A stretch of DNA of 5,875 bases from Eubacteriales bacterium (GTDB taxonomy: Bacteria > Bacillota > Clostridia > Peptostreptococcales > Anaerovoracaceae): contig JAQUYZ010000132.1 of assembly GCA_028691625.1 (NCBI GenBank), positions 1 to 5,875 on the forward strand, in the 5' to 3' direction. The notes beneath the pieces are model-generated. The model saw only the letters and a list, made by a program, of their open reading frames with translations. It did no database searches and was not told the DNA's origin. Shown piece after piece: positions 1 to 5,875 of the stretch (its first letter is position 1; each line of letters starts with the position of its first letter). Made by a program: the position numbers and the translations under genes.

Positions 1-1333
1 TAATATTCCTTTTGCATTTCAATCTGGTTATTCGCCATTTCAAGACGTGATGAGGAGATGGCAAAGTCATCGTAAAGATCCCCGAAGCGCATTGCGTACA
101 TCCAGCTCATGATCAGGGTAAATATGGTTAAGCAGGTCAGAAGTGTCAATGCCATGTCCATATAGATTTTGCCATTTAAATAGTAGCTATCGATTGTCAG
201 TCCCACCACAACAAACATTGCCCCCCAAAAAACCACCAGACCAAATCGCTTCATGGTCTGTCTTCCACGGTATATCTTCATCACCAGATAGAACTCCAGA
301 ACATAGGTAAGCATTGGCACGAGGACAGATAAATAGTCGTTGTAAAAGCTTTGTGGTGAAAAGAGGTAAACACAATAAAGAACCGCATAGTAAATAAGAA
401 ATCCGACCTTTTCCCTTCGATTGAACGTGATGCCGCATTGTTCCTGAACAAGATAGATCAGCAGATATTTCAGCAGAAACGTCGTAAAATACATGAGCTC
501 ATTGGTAGCCTCATAGGGCGCATTGAAGAAGAATACCGGCTGCCAGAAGCTATAAAACTCCGACGTCAGCATAATCCGAAAAATAATAGAAAAGAGCATG
601 ATGGGAAGCCAGAAAGAAAGAACCCTTCTTCGAATCAATGCAGCATACATGGCGATCAAAGCCAGGAATGAAAAAATCGCAATGCCAAACATAATGAGTT
701 CGGCCGTATTTCGATTGTTGCTGCTGCTTATCGTATTTTGATAATCATCAATAACGGGGGTCATATAAAGCCCTGAAAATCGTGTGGTTGCAACCTCTAT
801 AACCACTTCATGATTTTTACTTGAAGAAAGCATCAACGGATATAGCTCCGGCTTTGGAACTGTAAAAATTTCGTCCCTGTTCTTAGAAAGCTTCCCGCTG
901 TCCGCTGCAAGCCGGCCATCAAGATAGACCCGGTAGGCACCGCCAAAATCCGGAAGATATAACGCGATCTCCCGGTCATAAAAAAGGTTTTCCAAAGCAA
1001 GCTTATAACTGGCAAAGCCCCTGCGGGTAATTCCTTCCCATCAATTTCATAATTTGACCAGGAATCCGGCACAGAAATCATAAAATCCGGATCAGATGCC
1101 TGCTCCGACTCCGATACAATCAATCGATTCCAGTAGAATTCCCATTGACCGTCTAAATAAATCCGTCCATCTGCCAGACTTTCGCCGGACAGATCGATCC
1201 TGCCTCTTGATGCCTCGGGTGCTCCGGTAAGCTGGTGATAAAAATGAGTATACACAGCCGGAAGATGCATGATAATGACAGCCAATATAAGGCACAAGAT
1301 GATACCGCGCCTGCTATTCTTTTCGTTTGTCAT
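1..1333 (-). pseudogene. 7TMR-DISM membrane sensor (probable histidine kinase), frameshifted and cut by the left edge
   Basis: Reads from ATG at 1333 towards base 1. The N-terminus is MTNEKNSRRG, a membrane segment at about residues 10-28, then an extracellular beta-rich domain with the DGQWEFYWN and VPDSWSNYE motifs typical of 7TMR-DISM sensors. After residue 105 (KELPAG, plus-strand 1018-1021) the reading frame is lost: the uninterrupted frame leaves the family and stops at 833-835, giving a 166-residue truncated product. Adding one base to the GGGG tract restores GFASYKLALENLFYDRE, and I read this frame open all the way to base 1: the rest of the sensor domain, about seven hydrophobic segments, then SSRLEMANNQIEMQKEY, the start of a coiled coil that usually leads into a kinase domain. 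The output domain lies outside the window; a kinase is inferred from the LytTR partner, whose gene overlaps this start by ATGA. Single-base loss may be real inactivation or a read error. Confidence 0.85.
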
Positions 1334-2055
1334 TTCGTACCTCTGCTCATATGCTGAAACAGATGATCAAAATACTGATCCTTTGCATTTTTAAGATATT
1401 TTTTTGATATGCTGATAGAAACGGAATCTACGCGAAAATGGGAATCCCCCATTTCCGATATGTGGAAAAGATTTACTGCAAAGCTCTGATGACAGCGGAT
1501 AAAGAAACCTTCCGGCAGTTTTTTCAACAGTTCATCCAGTTTTCCATAGCATTTCAGTGTTGTTTTATTTTGCATATGAAAGAGGACAATTTTATCGCTG
1601 CTCTCCAGGTACAGAATATCTCTGCAATAGACCCGGCTGGTCACTGACTTATATGTAAAACTGAACTGTTCCCTGCGCTCCTTTGTGATGCTCATGAGCG
1701 CCTGGTCGAGTACCGCATTTAACTTTTCACGATTGACCGGTTTCATGATGTAGTTGAACGCAAACACATCATAGGCCTCCGGGTAATGCTCATTGCTCGA
1801 AGAGACAAAAATGATCATGACGTCCTTCATTTTCCCACGGATTTTGGCAGCAGTTTCGATTCCGTTGATTCCGGGCATATAAATATCCAAAAAAAGCAGG
1901 TCAAATACGATGGCAGATTCATCAAGATCGTCAAGAAGTGATCTGCCGCTTGTATACGTCGATATTTTGAACGACGGGTCGTAGGTATATAACGCTTCGG
2001 AAAGTATTCTGATCTCTTCCGAACGATCATCACATATGCCAATTTGAATGGACAT
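1330..2055 (-). CDS. LytTR-family response regulator
   Basis: Cytoplasmic two-component transcription regulator of 241 residues starting MSIQIGICDD. The receiver domain spans about residues 1-120, with the acidic pair D9/D10, phosphoacceptor D57 in FLDIYMPG, serines 85-87 after the fourth strand and the conserved K105 in NYIMKPV. The LytTR DNA-binding domain covers about 131-235, with the family signatures CRDILYLES and FIRCHQSFAVNL. All key receiver residues are present, so it should be phosphorylatable. An in-frame GTG at 2091 would add 12 residues, but these are encoded by the G8/T8 tract and are absent from the normal domain start; the probable promoter also places transcription start near 2088, so ATG 2055 is preferred. 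Its stop overlaps the start of the sensor gene (ATGA, 1330-1333), implying translational coupling and a cognate pair. Target genes are unknown. Confidence 0.93.
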   Translation of the reverse strand: MSIQIGICDDRSEEIRILSEALYTYDPSFKISTYTSGRSLLDDLDESAIVFDLLFLDIYMPGINGIETAAKIRGKMKDVMIIFVSSSNEHYPEAYDVFAFNYIMKPVNREKLNAVLDQALMSITKERREQFSFTYKSVTSRVYCRDILYLESSDKIVLFHMQNKTTLKCYGKLDELLKKLPEGFFIRCHQSFAVNLFHISEMGDSHFRVDSVSISISKKYLKNAKDQYFDHLFQHMSRGTK

Positions 2056-2071
2056 AAAAAAAACCCCCCCC
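2056..2071 (-). promoter_or_regulatory. Homopolymeric ribosome binding site (G8 then T8) of the response regulator gene
   Basis: On the minus strand the start codon at 2055 is directly preceded by eight T (2063-2056) and, before that, eight G (2071-2064). No AGGAGG-like sequence is present, so the G tract is the only plausible Shine-Dalgarno; it can pair with the CCUCC of 16S rRNA using a G-U wobble. Two adjoining 8-base homopolymers at this spot are unusual. Confidence 0.5.
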
Positions 2072-2094
2072 GACAAATTATTTTTTATCACCCC

Positions 2095-2123
2095 ATTATA
2101 TTACAATATTTTTTGCTAATTAA
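2095..2123 (-). promoter_or_regulatory. Candidate sigma-A promoter of the two-component operon
   Basis: On the minus strand a perfect TATAAT lies at 2100-2095. At 17 bases upstream is TTAATT (2123-2118), a weak -35; TTGTTA three bases further is an alternative with too long a spacer. Transcription would start near 2088, giving a leader of about 33 bases before ATG 2055. The -10 is convincing, the -35 is not, so activation by a regulator is possible. Confidence 0.5.
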
Positions 2124-2174
2124 CAAACACATTTATTCCTATATGGTTATATTTCAACGTCAATCTCCATTTTA

Positions 2175-2207
2175 TCCGTTATTCTACAGGTAAACACTGA
2201 TTCCGTT
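2175..2207 (+). repeat. Direct TCCGTT repeats, possible LytTR regulator sites
   Basis: TCCGTT occurs at 2175-2180 and 2202-2207, 27 bases start to start. LytTR proteins bind paired direct repeats built around a GTT core (for example the CCGTT core of AlgR sites), normally about 21-23 bases apart. The core fits and the second copy abuts a possible -35 of modA, but the spacing is longer than usual and flanking positions match only partly. Confidence 0.25.
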
Positions 2208-2234
2208 TTGAGAAAATTTGAGGATTTATAAAAT
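2208..2234 (+). promoter_or_regulatory. Weak candidate promoter for the modABC operon
   Basis: TTGAGA at 2208-2213 (five of six to the -35 consensus) is followed by TAAAAT at 2229-2234 (five of six to the -10 consensus), but the 15-base spacer is short. Transcription would start near 2241, leaving a leader of about 100 bases that contains the palindrome at 2253-2270. No better plus-strand pair was found between here and the modA start. Confidence 0.25.
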
Positions 2235-2252
2235 ATGAAAAATACTCCAATA

Positions 2253-2270
2253 ATGTTGTATGCCCAACAT
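2253..2270. promoter_or_regulatory. Palindrome ATGTTG-N6-CAACAT, candidate operator upstream of modA
   Basis: A perfect 6-base inverted repeat with a 6-base centre lies 72 bases before the modA start and just downstream of the candidate promoter, a position where a bound repressor would block transcription. It does not match the E. coli ModE operator. The arms are short, so chance is a real possibility. Confidence 0.3.
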
Positions 2271-2330
2271 CTATCTTAATGGTTATATGCTATTCTTAGG
2301 GAGTTTAAGGGATTGAAATAGGATTGAAAA

Positions 2331-2338
2331 AGAGGTGG
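2331..2338 (+). promoter_or_regulatory. Ribosome binding site of modA
   Basis: AGAGGTGG lies four bases before ATG 2343 and fixes that start, which also opens directly into the lipoprotein signal peptide. Confidence 0.7.
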
Positions 2339-2342
2339 AATA

Positions 2343-3155
2343 ATGAAAAAAGCAGCTTTAATTTTAGCATTGCTGATGACTTTTGTATTAATATTCACAG
2401 GTTGCGGTAATAAAAGTGATGCTGAACCAACGGATGCCAACAGCAATGGCACGGAACAAGCACTGGAATATGAAGGCGAAATTCTTATGGTTCACAGCGG
2501 CGCTGGATTAAGCAAGGCTATGGATGATATCGGCCAGGCATTCGAAAAAAAGTATGGTGCTACTATTAATTTCAACTACGCTGGCTGCGCTCAACTGCTT
2601 AGCCAGATGGAGATCAATAAGATCGGTGATGTTTTTGTCGGGGGCTCGCTCAATGATATGAATATCGCAACAGAAAAGGGTTTTACCGATCAGTATGTTG
2701 AGGTTGCTTATCATATTCCGGCAATTGCGGTTCCGAAAGGCAATCCGGCCGGGATCACATCTCTTGAAGATATGGCCAAGCCTGATGTCAAGCTCATTCT
2801 GGGTGATGAGAAAACAAATGCCATCGGGAAAAAGGGCGCTAAGATATTTGAAAAAAATAATATAACAGAGGCCATCAATGCCAATGTGATTGCCAGAGAT
2901 GCCACGGTAAACGAAATCATAACTCAAATAGCTATGAAGCAGGGTGATGCCGGATTGGTTTGGGAGGATAACGGAGTTAACGCCAAAGACATTGAGATCA
3001 TACCCATTCCTGAGGAACAAAATGTTATCGATAAAGTGCCGGTTTGTGTTCTGAGTTTTACAGAAAAACAAGAACTGGCTCAGATCTTTGTTGATTTTAT
3101 TTGCTCGGAAGAAGGCAAAGCGATACTTGTCGAACACGGCTTCGAGACAATATAA
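2343..3155 (+). CDS. modA: ModA-like oxyanion ABC transporter substrate-binding lipoprotein
   Basis: Extracellular binding protein of a molybdate/tungstate-type importer, 270 residues, close to the family length. The signal peptide MKKAALILALLMTF ends in the lipobox FTGC with C21 as the lipidated residue, so it is anchored to the outer face of the membrane. A low-complexity linker (about 24-42) leads into the two-lobe type II periplasmic-binding fold: first lobe motif VHSGAGLSKAMDDI (50-63), then NYAGCAQLLSQ (78-88), GDVFVGGS (95-102), and a second-lobe GDAGLVWEDN (201-210). These align with E. coli ModA along the whole length, but three oxyanion contacts differ by eye: S12 to G55, S39 to C82, Y170 to W207. 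Substrate is therefore inferred from the family and from ModB/ModC, not proven; tungstate or another metal species is possible. It is the first gene of the operon, followed by a large hairpin before modB. Confidence 0.85.
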   Translation: MKKAALILALLMTFVLIFTGCGNKSDAEPTDANSNGTEQALEYEGEILMVHSGAGLSKAMDDIGQAFEKKYGATINFNYAGCAQLLSQMEINKIGDVFVGGSLNDMNIATEKGFTDQYVEVAYHIPAIAVPKGNPAGITSLEDMAKPDVKLILGDEKTNAIGKKGAKIFEKNNITEAINANVIARDATVNEIITQIAMKQGDAGLVWEDNGVNAKDIEIIPIPEEQNVIDKVPVCVLSFTEKQELAQIFVDFICSEEGKAILVEHGFETI

Positions 3156-3172
3156 CTCAAAGTAATCCATTC

Positions 3173-3226
3173 ATGTACGCCAGTTACGAACACTTGCAAA
3201 AAGTAGTGGCATGTTCTGGCGTGCAT
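3173..3226 (+). terminator. Intercistronic stem-loop between modA and modB
   Basis: Arms ATGTACGCCAG (3173-3183) and CTGGCGTGCAT (3216-3226) pair over 11 positions, ten Watson-Crick and one G-U. A second short stem, AACA 3189-3192 with TGTT 3212-3215, can form inside. The right arm runs into TTTTATT, a weak U-run, so it could act as a partial terminator or as a barrier to 3' exonucleases. Either would give more modA than modBC transcript, as is common when the binding protein is needed in excess. Complete termination is unlikely since modB and modC have no obvious promoter of their own here. Confidence 0.6.
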
Positions 3227-3259
3227 TTTATTGGATGGTGATAAAGCCTAATTGAGCAT

Positions 3260-3263
3260 GGAG
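3260..3263 (+). promoter_or_regulatory. Ribosome binding site that sets the modB start
   Basis: GGAG lies six bases before ATG 3270. The upstream alternatives TTG 3252 and ATG 3258 have no properly spaced Shine-Dalgarno, so ATG 3270 is preferred over the longer frames. Confidence 0.6.
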
Positions 3264-3269
3264 TTAAAA

Positions 3270-4082
3270 ATGAATTCAAAAGTGATTAGCAACAGTATTT
3301 TCCGATGCATTATTTATGTTATCGTCTTTATCTTGTTTATCTTTATGCTTTCAGCTCTGGCCAATATCATCTGGAAGGGTGTCGGCGGGCTTGTACAAAG
3401 CATAGCAAGTCAGGAAATTCAATTCGCCATCAGACTTAGTCTGCTTACTTCAGTTACTTCGACATTGATTTGTTTGGTATTTGCCCTGCCTGTTGCCTAT
3501 GGACTGGAGCGTTTTAAAATACCCGGTCGCAAATTGATCAATGTTATTCTTAACATACCCCTAGCCCTTCCTCCGCTTGTATCAGGAGTAGCGCTGCTAT
3601 TGCTTTTTGCTTCAACTCCTTTTGGCGCCAAATTAGCCGAACATGGCCTGAGGTTTGTCTTTTCTGTCAATGGCATTATCCTTGCGCAATTTTTTATCAT
3701 TACTCCTTACATGGTCAGAGTTCTGAAATCGACTTTTGCGGATATTGATCCACGTCTGGAGTTTGTCGCCCGTACTTTAGGATGTTCCCAATGGCAGGCA
3801 TTTTATAAGATAACATTGCCCATAGCTAAAAATGGAATTATTGCCGGTTTAGTAATAAGCTGGTCCAGAGCCATCGGCGAGTTCGGATGTGCTTTGATGA
3901 TTGCCGGTGCAACACGTATGGTCACAGAGACATTGCCTGTTGCTTTGTATTTAAATATGTCAATTGGAAATCTGGAAATGGCCATGGCTTCCGCAACCTG
4001 TTTAATTATTATTTCAATTATATCACTTTTTATTTTTGAAATTTTAGAAGGAAATCATAGTCGGATTTCCCGTATCAATTAA
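3270..4082 (+). CDS. modB: ModB-type molybdate/tungstate ABC transporter permease
   Basis: Integral membrane subunit forming the translocation channel, 270 residues from ATG 3270 (276 if TTG 3252 were used). Hydrophobic segments lie at about 11-31, 52-75, 89-113, 135-150, 186-212 and 242-257, fitting the six-helix ModB topology. The conserved cytoplasmic EAA loop that docks on the ATPase is visible as EFVARTLGCSQWQAF (164-178), followed by the ModB signature WSRAIGEFGCALMIAG (198-213). The LNIPLALPPLVSG stretch (94-106) is also typical of this permease family. The ATPase gene follows after 15 bases, so the two are co-transcribed and probably translated at matched levels. Nothing looks truncated. 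The family identity is firm; molybdate versus tungstate cannot be separated from this sequence. Confidence 0.93.
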   Translation: MNSKVISNSIFRCIIYVIVFILFIFMLSALANIIWKGVGGLVQSIASQEIQFAIRLSLLTSVTSTLICLVFALPVAYGLERFKIPGRKLINVILNIPLALPPLVSGVALLLLFASTPFGAKLAEHGLRFVFSVNGIILAQFFIITPYMVRVLKSTFADIDPRLEFVARTLGCSQWQAFYKITLPIAKNGIIAGLVISWSRAIGEFGCALMIAGATRMVTETLPVALYLNMSIGNLEMAMASATCLIIISIISLFIFEILEGNHSRISRIN

Positions 4083-4097
4083 CGTCAGGAGCACCGA

Positions 4098-5141
4098 ATG
4101 ATAAATATACGAAATGTTTATAAACAACTGGGTGATTTCAGTTTAAAAAATATTAACTTAAGCATAGATGATAATGAATATTATGTATTGGTGGGACCGA
4201 CAGGAGCGGGCAAAACCGTTATCCTGGAGATAATTTCAGGAATGTATAAGCCTGATAGCGGCAATGTCTGGATCAATGGACGCAATGTAACCTCCGAATA
4301 CCCCGAAGAACGCCATATAGGCTTTGTTTATCAGGACTATATGCTATTCCCCAACCTTGATGTGCGAGAAAATATCACATTTGCTTTAAAGCTACAAAAA
4401 ATTCCGCAAAAGTCCATGAATGAAAAGCTTGAAGAGATAACCGCCATGTTGAATATTAAAGATTTATTGGAACGTCATCCTGCAACATTGAGCGGAGGAG
4501 AGCAGCAGCGAGTAGCCCTTGCCAGAGCCTTGATTGCCGAGCCTAAGGTTCTGCTACTGGATGAACCTTTAAGCGCTCTGGATCCGCAAAGCAAGGAGTT
4601 ATTTCAGCAAGATCTGAAAAGCATCCATCATAAAACGAAAACGACGACGATACATATCACTCATGATTTTAACGAAGCCTATATTCTTGCAGACCGTATC
4701 GGCGTAATGTGCAGCGGCGAGCTTGTCCAGACCGGCACCCCTTTTGAAGTGTTTCAGAGACCGACATCACAGTTTGTGGCAGAATTCCTGGGAATGGAAA
4801 ACATCTACAGCGGCGAGGTTGTTAACGGCAGTAAGGTGCAGTTGATTCGGATCGGTTCCGTCAGCATCAGCGGAATAACGAATCTAAAAGGGAAAGTCAG
4901 AGTGGCCATTCGGCCTGAAGACATAATAATTTCCAGAGAAAAGTTTTCCAGCAGCGCTCGGAACACATTAAATTCACGTATTATTAAAATCGTGTCACAA
5001 GGGCCTTTTGTAAAATTGATTCTCGATGCAGGAATAACTCTGGCTGTATTGGTCACAAAACAGGCTCTTGAAGAAATGGATCTAAAAGTGGGACAAAGTG
5101 TTTGGGCAATTTTTAAAAGTACTGCCGTACATATATTTTAG
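4098..5141 (+). CDS. modC: ModC-type ABC transporter ATPase with C-terminal TOBE domain
   Basis: Cytoplasmic ATP-hydrolysing subunit powering oxyanion import, 347 residues. The nucleotide-binding domain (1 to about 230) has every catalytic element: Walker A GPTGAGKT (33-40), Q-loop Q79, signature LSGGEQQ (131-137), Walker B VLLLDEP (151-157), D-loop SALD (159-162) and switch H189 in ITHD. The C-terminal part includes VAIRPEDI (269-276), SSARNTLNSRI (285-295) and a TOBE/mop-like region to the end, the form seen in ModC and WtpC proteins, where it can bind oxyanion and damp transport when the cell is replete. AGGAG at 4087-4091 sits six bases before ATG 4098, and the modB stop is 15 bases upstream. 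All motifs are intact, so the ATPase is expected to be functional. Confidence 0.93.
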   Translation: MINIRNVYKQLGDFSLKNINLSIDDNEYYVLVGPTGAGKTVILEIISGMYKPDSGNVWINGRNVTSEYPEERHIGFVYQDYMLFPNLDVRENITFALKLQKIPQKSMNEKLEEITAMLNIKDLLERHPATLSGGEQQRVALARALIAEPKVLLLDEPLSALDPQSKELFQQDLKSIHHKTKTTTIHITHDFNEAYILADRIGVMCSGELVQTGTPFEVFQRPTSQFVAEFLGMENIYSGEVVNGSKVQLIRIGSVSISGITNLKGKVRVAIRPEDIIISREKFSSSARNTLNSRIIKIVSQGPFVKLILDAGITLAVLVTKQALEEMDLKVGQSVWAIFKSTAVHIF

Positions 5142-5147
5142 AATATT

Positions 5148-5177
5148 TTGAAGCAGAATTCAAAATTGATATATTAT
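5148..5177 (+). promoter_or_regulatory. Candidate internal promoter before the DUF364 gene
   Basis: TTGAAG (5148-5153) and TATTAT (5172-5177) are separated by 18 bases within the 96-base gap after modC. The match is fair (four and five of six) but the gap is very AT-rich. No strong terminator hairpin was seen in the gap, so read-through from modC is also expected. Confidence 0.35.
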
Positions 5178-5222
5178 AAAGTATTTTTTGATTAGAAAAG
5201 ACCACTTTGAATAAAAAAATAA

Positions 5223-5228
5223 AGGAGG
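5223..5228 (+). promoter_or_regulatory. Strong ribosome binding site of the DUF364 gene
   Basis: A perfect AGGAGG lies nine bases before ATG 5238. It is the strongest Shine-Dalgarno in the window and fixes this start. Confidence 0.8.
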
Positions 5229-5237
5229 AAATTGAAA

Positions 5238-5875
5238 ATGCAATTTATCGACGCTCATGAAGCCTTAAAATCAATCATTGAAAATAACGAGGAATTCAAT
5301 TCATTGAACATTACCATAAACAGCAAGGCTCTGAAAAATGAAGAAGCAATCGGACAGCCTGATAGAAAGGATTTTCCGCTGCTTAGAGGAAAAGAAGTGC
5401 TATTGCAGGCAGAAATAGACGGCAGTTTGGGTCAGGCCTTTACCAGTGATCCTATCGCTTATCATGGCAGTATAAAAAGCTTGTTGGATTTACCGGTTGA
5501 TCGGCCCGGCAATTATGCGCTCTTGGTTGCTGCCCTGAACGCGCTCAGCAGAAAATCAGGACTTGCAGATCATACCATTCATTGTATTAATAATGAACCT
5601 GAAGAGTGTGCCAAAAAAATCTGTCTTGAGATTCTGGAAAAACACGGCCCCTGCAGCATCGGCATCATTGGCTACCAACCGGCGATTTTGGAAAATTGTG
5701 CTCAAACATTTGGTGCAAGCAAAGTAAAAATTACTGATTTGAATCGGGGTAATGTCGGTGCAGTTCGTTACGGGGTAAAAGTTTTAGATGGCCTGACGGA
5801 TACAAGCCAACTTGCCATGTTCGCAGATGTGCTATTGATAACCGGCTCCATTTTAGCCAATGGAACCACCGAAAG
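5238..5875 (+). CDS. DUF4213/DUF364 protein, putative heavy-metal chelation (incomplete at right edge)
   Basis: Open from ATG 5238 to the window end without a stop; 212 residues are visible. The N-terminal part (about 1-125) fits the enolase-N-like DUF4213 domain, with IGQPDRKDFPLLRGKE (38-53), GQAFTSDP (65-72) and NYALLVAALNALSR (92-105), followed by DHTIHCINNEPEECA (111-125). From about 138 the Rossmann-like DUF364 domain begins, with GIIGYQPAIL (142-151), TDLN (166-169) and TGSILANGT (202-210). The family has a crystal structure (Dhaf4260 of Desulfitobacterium hafniense) that led to a proposed role in metal chelation or cofactor chemistry; no reaction is established. There is no signal peptide, so it is cytoplasmic. 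Cysteines at 116, 124, 129, 139 and 154 and H112/H115 are possible metal ligands, by inspection only. Its place behind a ModABC importer suggests it handles the imported metal; that is inference. Confidence 0.88.
   Translation, partial: MQFIDAHEALKSIIENNEEFNSLNITINSKALKNEEAIGQPDRKDFPLLRGKEVLLQAEIDGSLGQAFTSDPIAYHGSIKSLLDLPVDRPGNYALLVAALNALSRKSGLADHTIHCINNEPEECAKKICLEILEKHGPCSIGIIGYQPAILENCAQTFGASKVKITDLNRGNVGAVRYGVKVLDGLTDTSQLAMFADVLLITGSILANGTTE

Larger units (their letters stand above)
2143..2288 (+). repeat. Two copies of ATGGTTATAT, resembling a ModE half-site
   Basis: The 10-base word occurs at 2143-2152 and again at 2279-2288, same strand, 136 bases apart. It matches nine of ten bases of ATCGTTATAT, one arm of the E. 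coli ModE operator (recalled consensus). Neither copy has a good opposite arm at the usual distance, so these are at best half-sites; AT-rich DNA makes chance similarity likely. Confidence 0.25.
2056..2342. other. Divergent intergenic region between the two-component operon and modA
   Basis: This 287-base stretch is AT-rich and separates two divergent operons. I find no coding potential and no tRNA. It holds the promoter and homopolymer RBS of the regulator gene at its left end and, towards modA, two TCCGTT repeats, a weak promoter, a small palindrome and two ATGGTTATAT copies (each listed separately). I looked for a molybdenum-cofactor riboswitch, which precedes some mod operons, and saw no GC-rich conserved core that would support one. 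Confidence 0.8.

Noticed and set aside
187..438. Minus-strand 83-codon frame
   Set aside because: It overlaps the transmembrane part of the sensor in a different frame; the sensor frame reads through as a seven-helix domain.
438..671. Plus-strand 77-codon frame
   Set aside because: It lies opposite the restored 7TMR-DISM frame, has low-complexity charged composition and no recognisable family.
1092..1295. Minus-strand 67-codon frame within the sensor gene
   Set aside because: Alternative frame of the N-terminal sensor domain without independent support.
2056..2091. GTG start for the response regulator, 12 codons upstream
   Set aside because: The extra residues are coded by homopolymer tracts, the receiver domain begins at MSIQIGICDD, and the predicted transcription start leaves this codon outside the message.
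2240..2342. Molybdenum-cofactor riboswitch in the modA leader
   Set aside because: The leader is AT-rich with only one short palindrome; no conserved GC-rich multi-stem core was visible. A covariance-model search would settle it.
2508..3170. Open minus-strand frame of 220 codons opposite modA
   Set aside because: The product has no recognisable motif, and the plus-strand frame encodes a clear full-length ModA with signal peptide and RBS; this is a shadow.
3252..3260. TTG 3252 or ATG 3258 as modB start
   Set aside because: Neither has a well-spaced Shine-Dalgarno, while ATG 3270 has GGAG six bases upstream.
5142..5222. Intrinsic terminator after modC
   Set aside because: A T6 run is present at about 5184-5189, but no GC-containing stem precedes it.

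Overview
The window looks like chromosomal DNA of an anaerobic Bacillota, most likely a clostridial lineage. This is inferred from moderate to low G+C, strong AGGAGG-type ribosome binding sites, a lipoprotein-type binding protein, a LytTR two-component pair with a 7TMR-DISM sensor, and a DUF364 protein. I cannot name a genus. I see no rRNA, tRNA, CRISPR array, transposase or prophage gene.

Left part (1-2055, minus strand): a two-component operon. A LytTR response regulator (2055-1330) overlaps the next gene by ATGA. That gene encodes a 7TMR-DISM membrane sensor, probably a histidine kinase, which runs off the left edge. Its reading frame is broken by a single missing base in a short G tract (plus-strand 1018-1021). 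After that point the correct frame stays open to base 1, so it is one gene with one frameshift, either a recent lesion or a sequencing error.

Middle (2056-2342): a divergent intergenic region. It carries a good promoter for the regulator, an odd G8/T8 tract acting as its ribosome binding site, a weak candidate promoter for the transporter operon, two TCCGTT repeats that could be LytTR sites, a 6-6-6 palindrome, and two copies of ATGGTTATAT that resemble half of a ModE operator.

Right part (2343-5875, plus strand): a ModABC-type oxyanion importer. It comprises a lipoprotein binding protein (modA), a permease (modB) and an ATPase with a C-terminal TOBE domain (modC). A large stem-loop lies between modA and modB. 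A DUF4213/DUF364 gene follows (5238 to the right edge, incomplete), with its own strong ribosome binding site and a candidate promoter. DUF364 is a structurally characterised but functionally unassigned family proposed to act in metal chelation.

Together the right part reads as an importer for molybdate, tungstate or a related metal species coupled to a cytoplasmic metal- or cofactor-handling protein of unknown activity. By eye the binding protein lacks several residues used by E. coli ModA to hold molybdate, so its substrate is open. Whether the divergent two-component system controls this operon is not shown by the sequence beyond position and weak motif matches.
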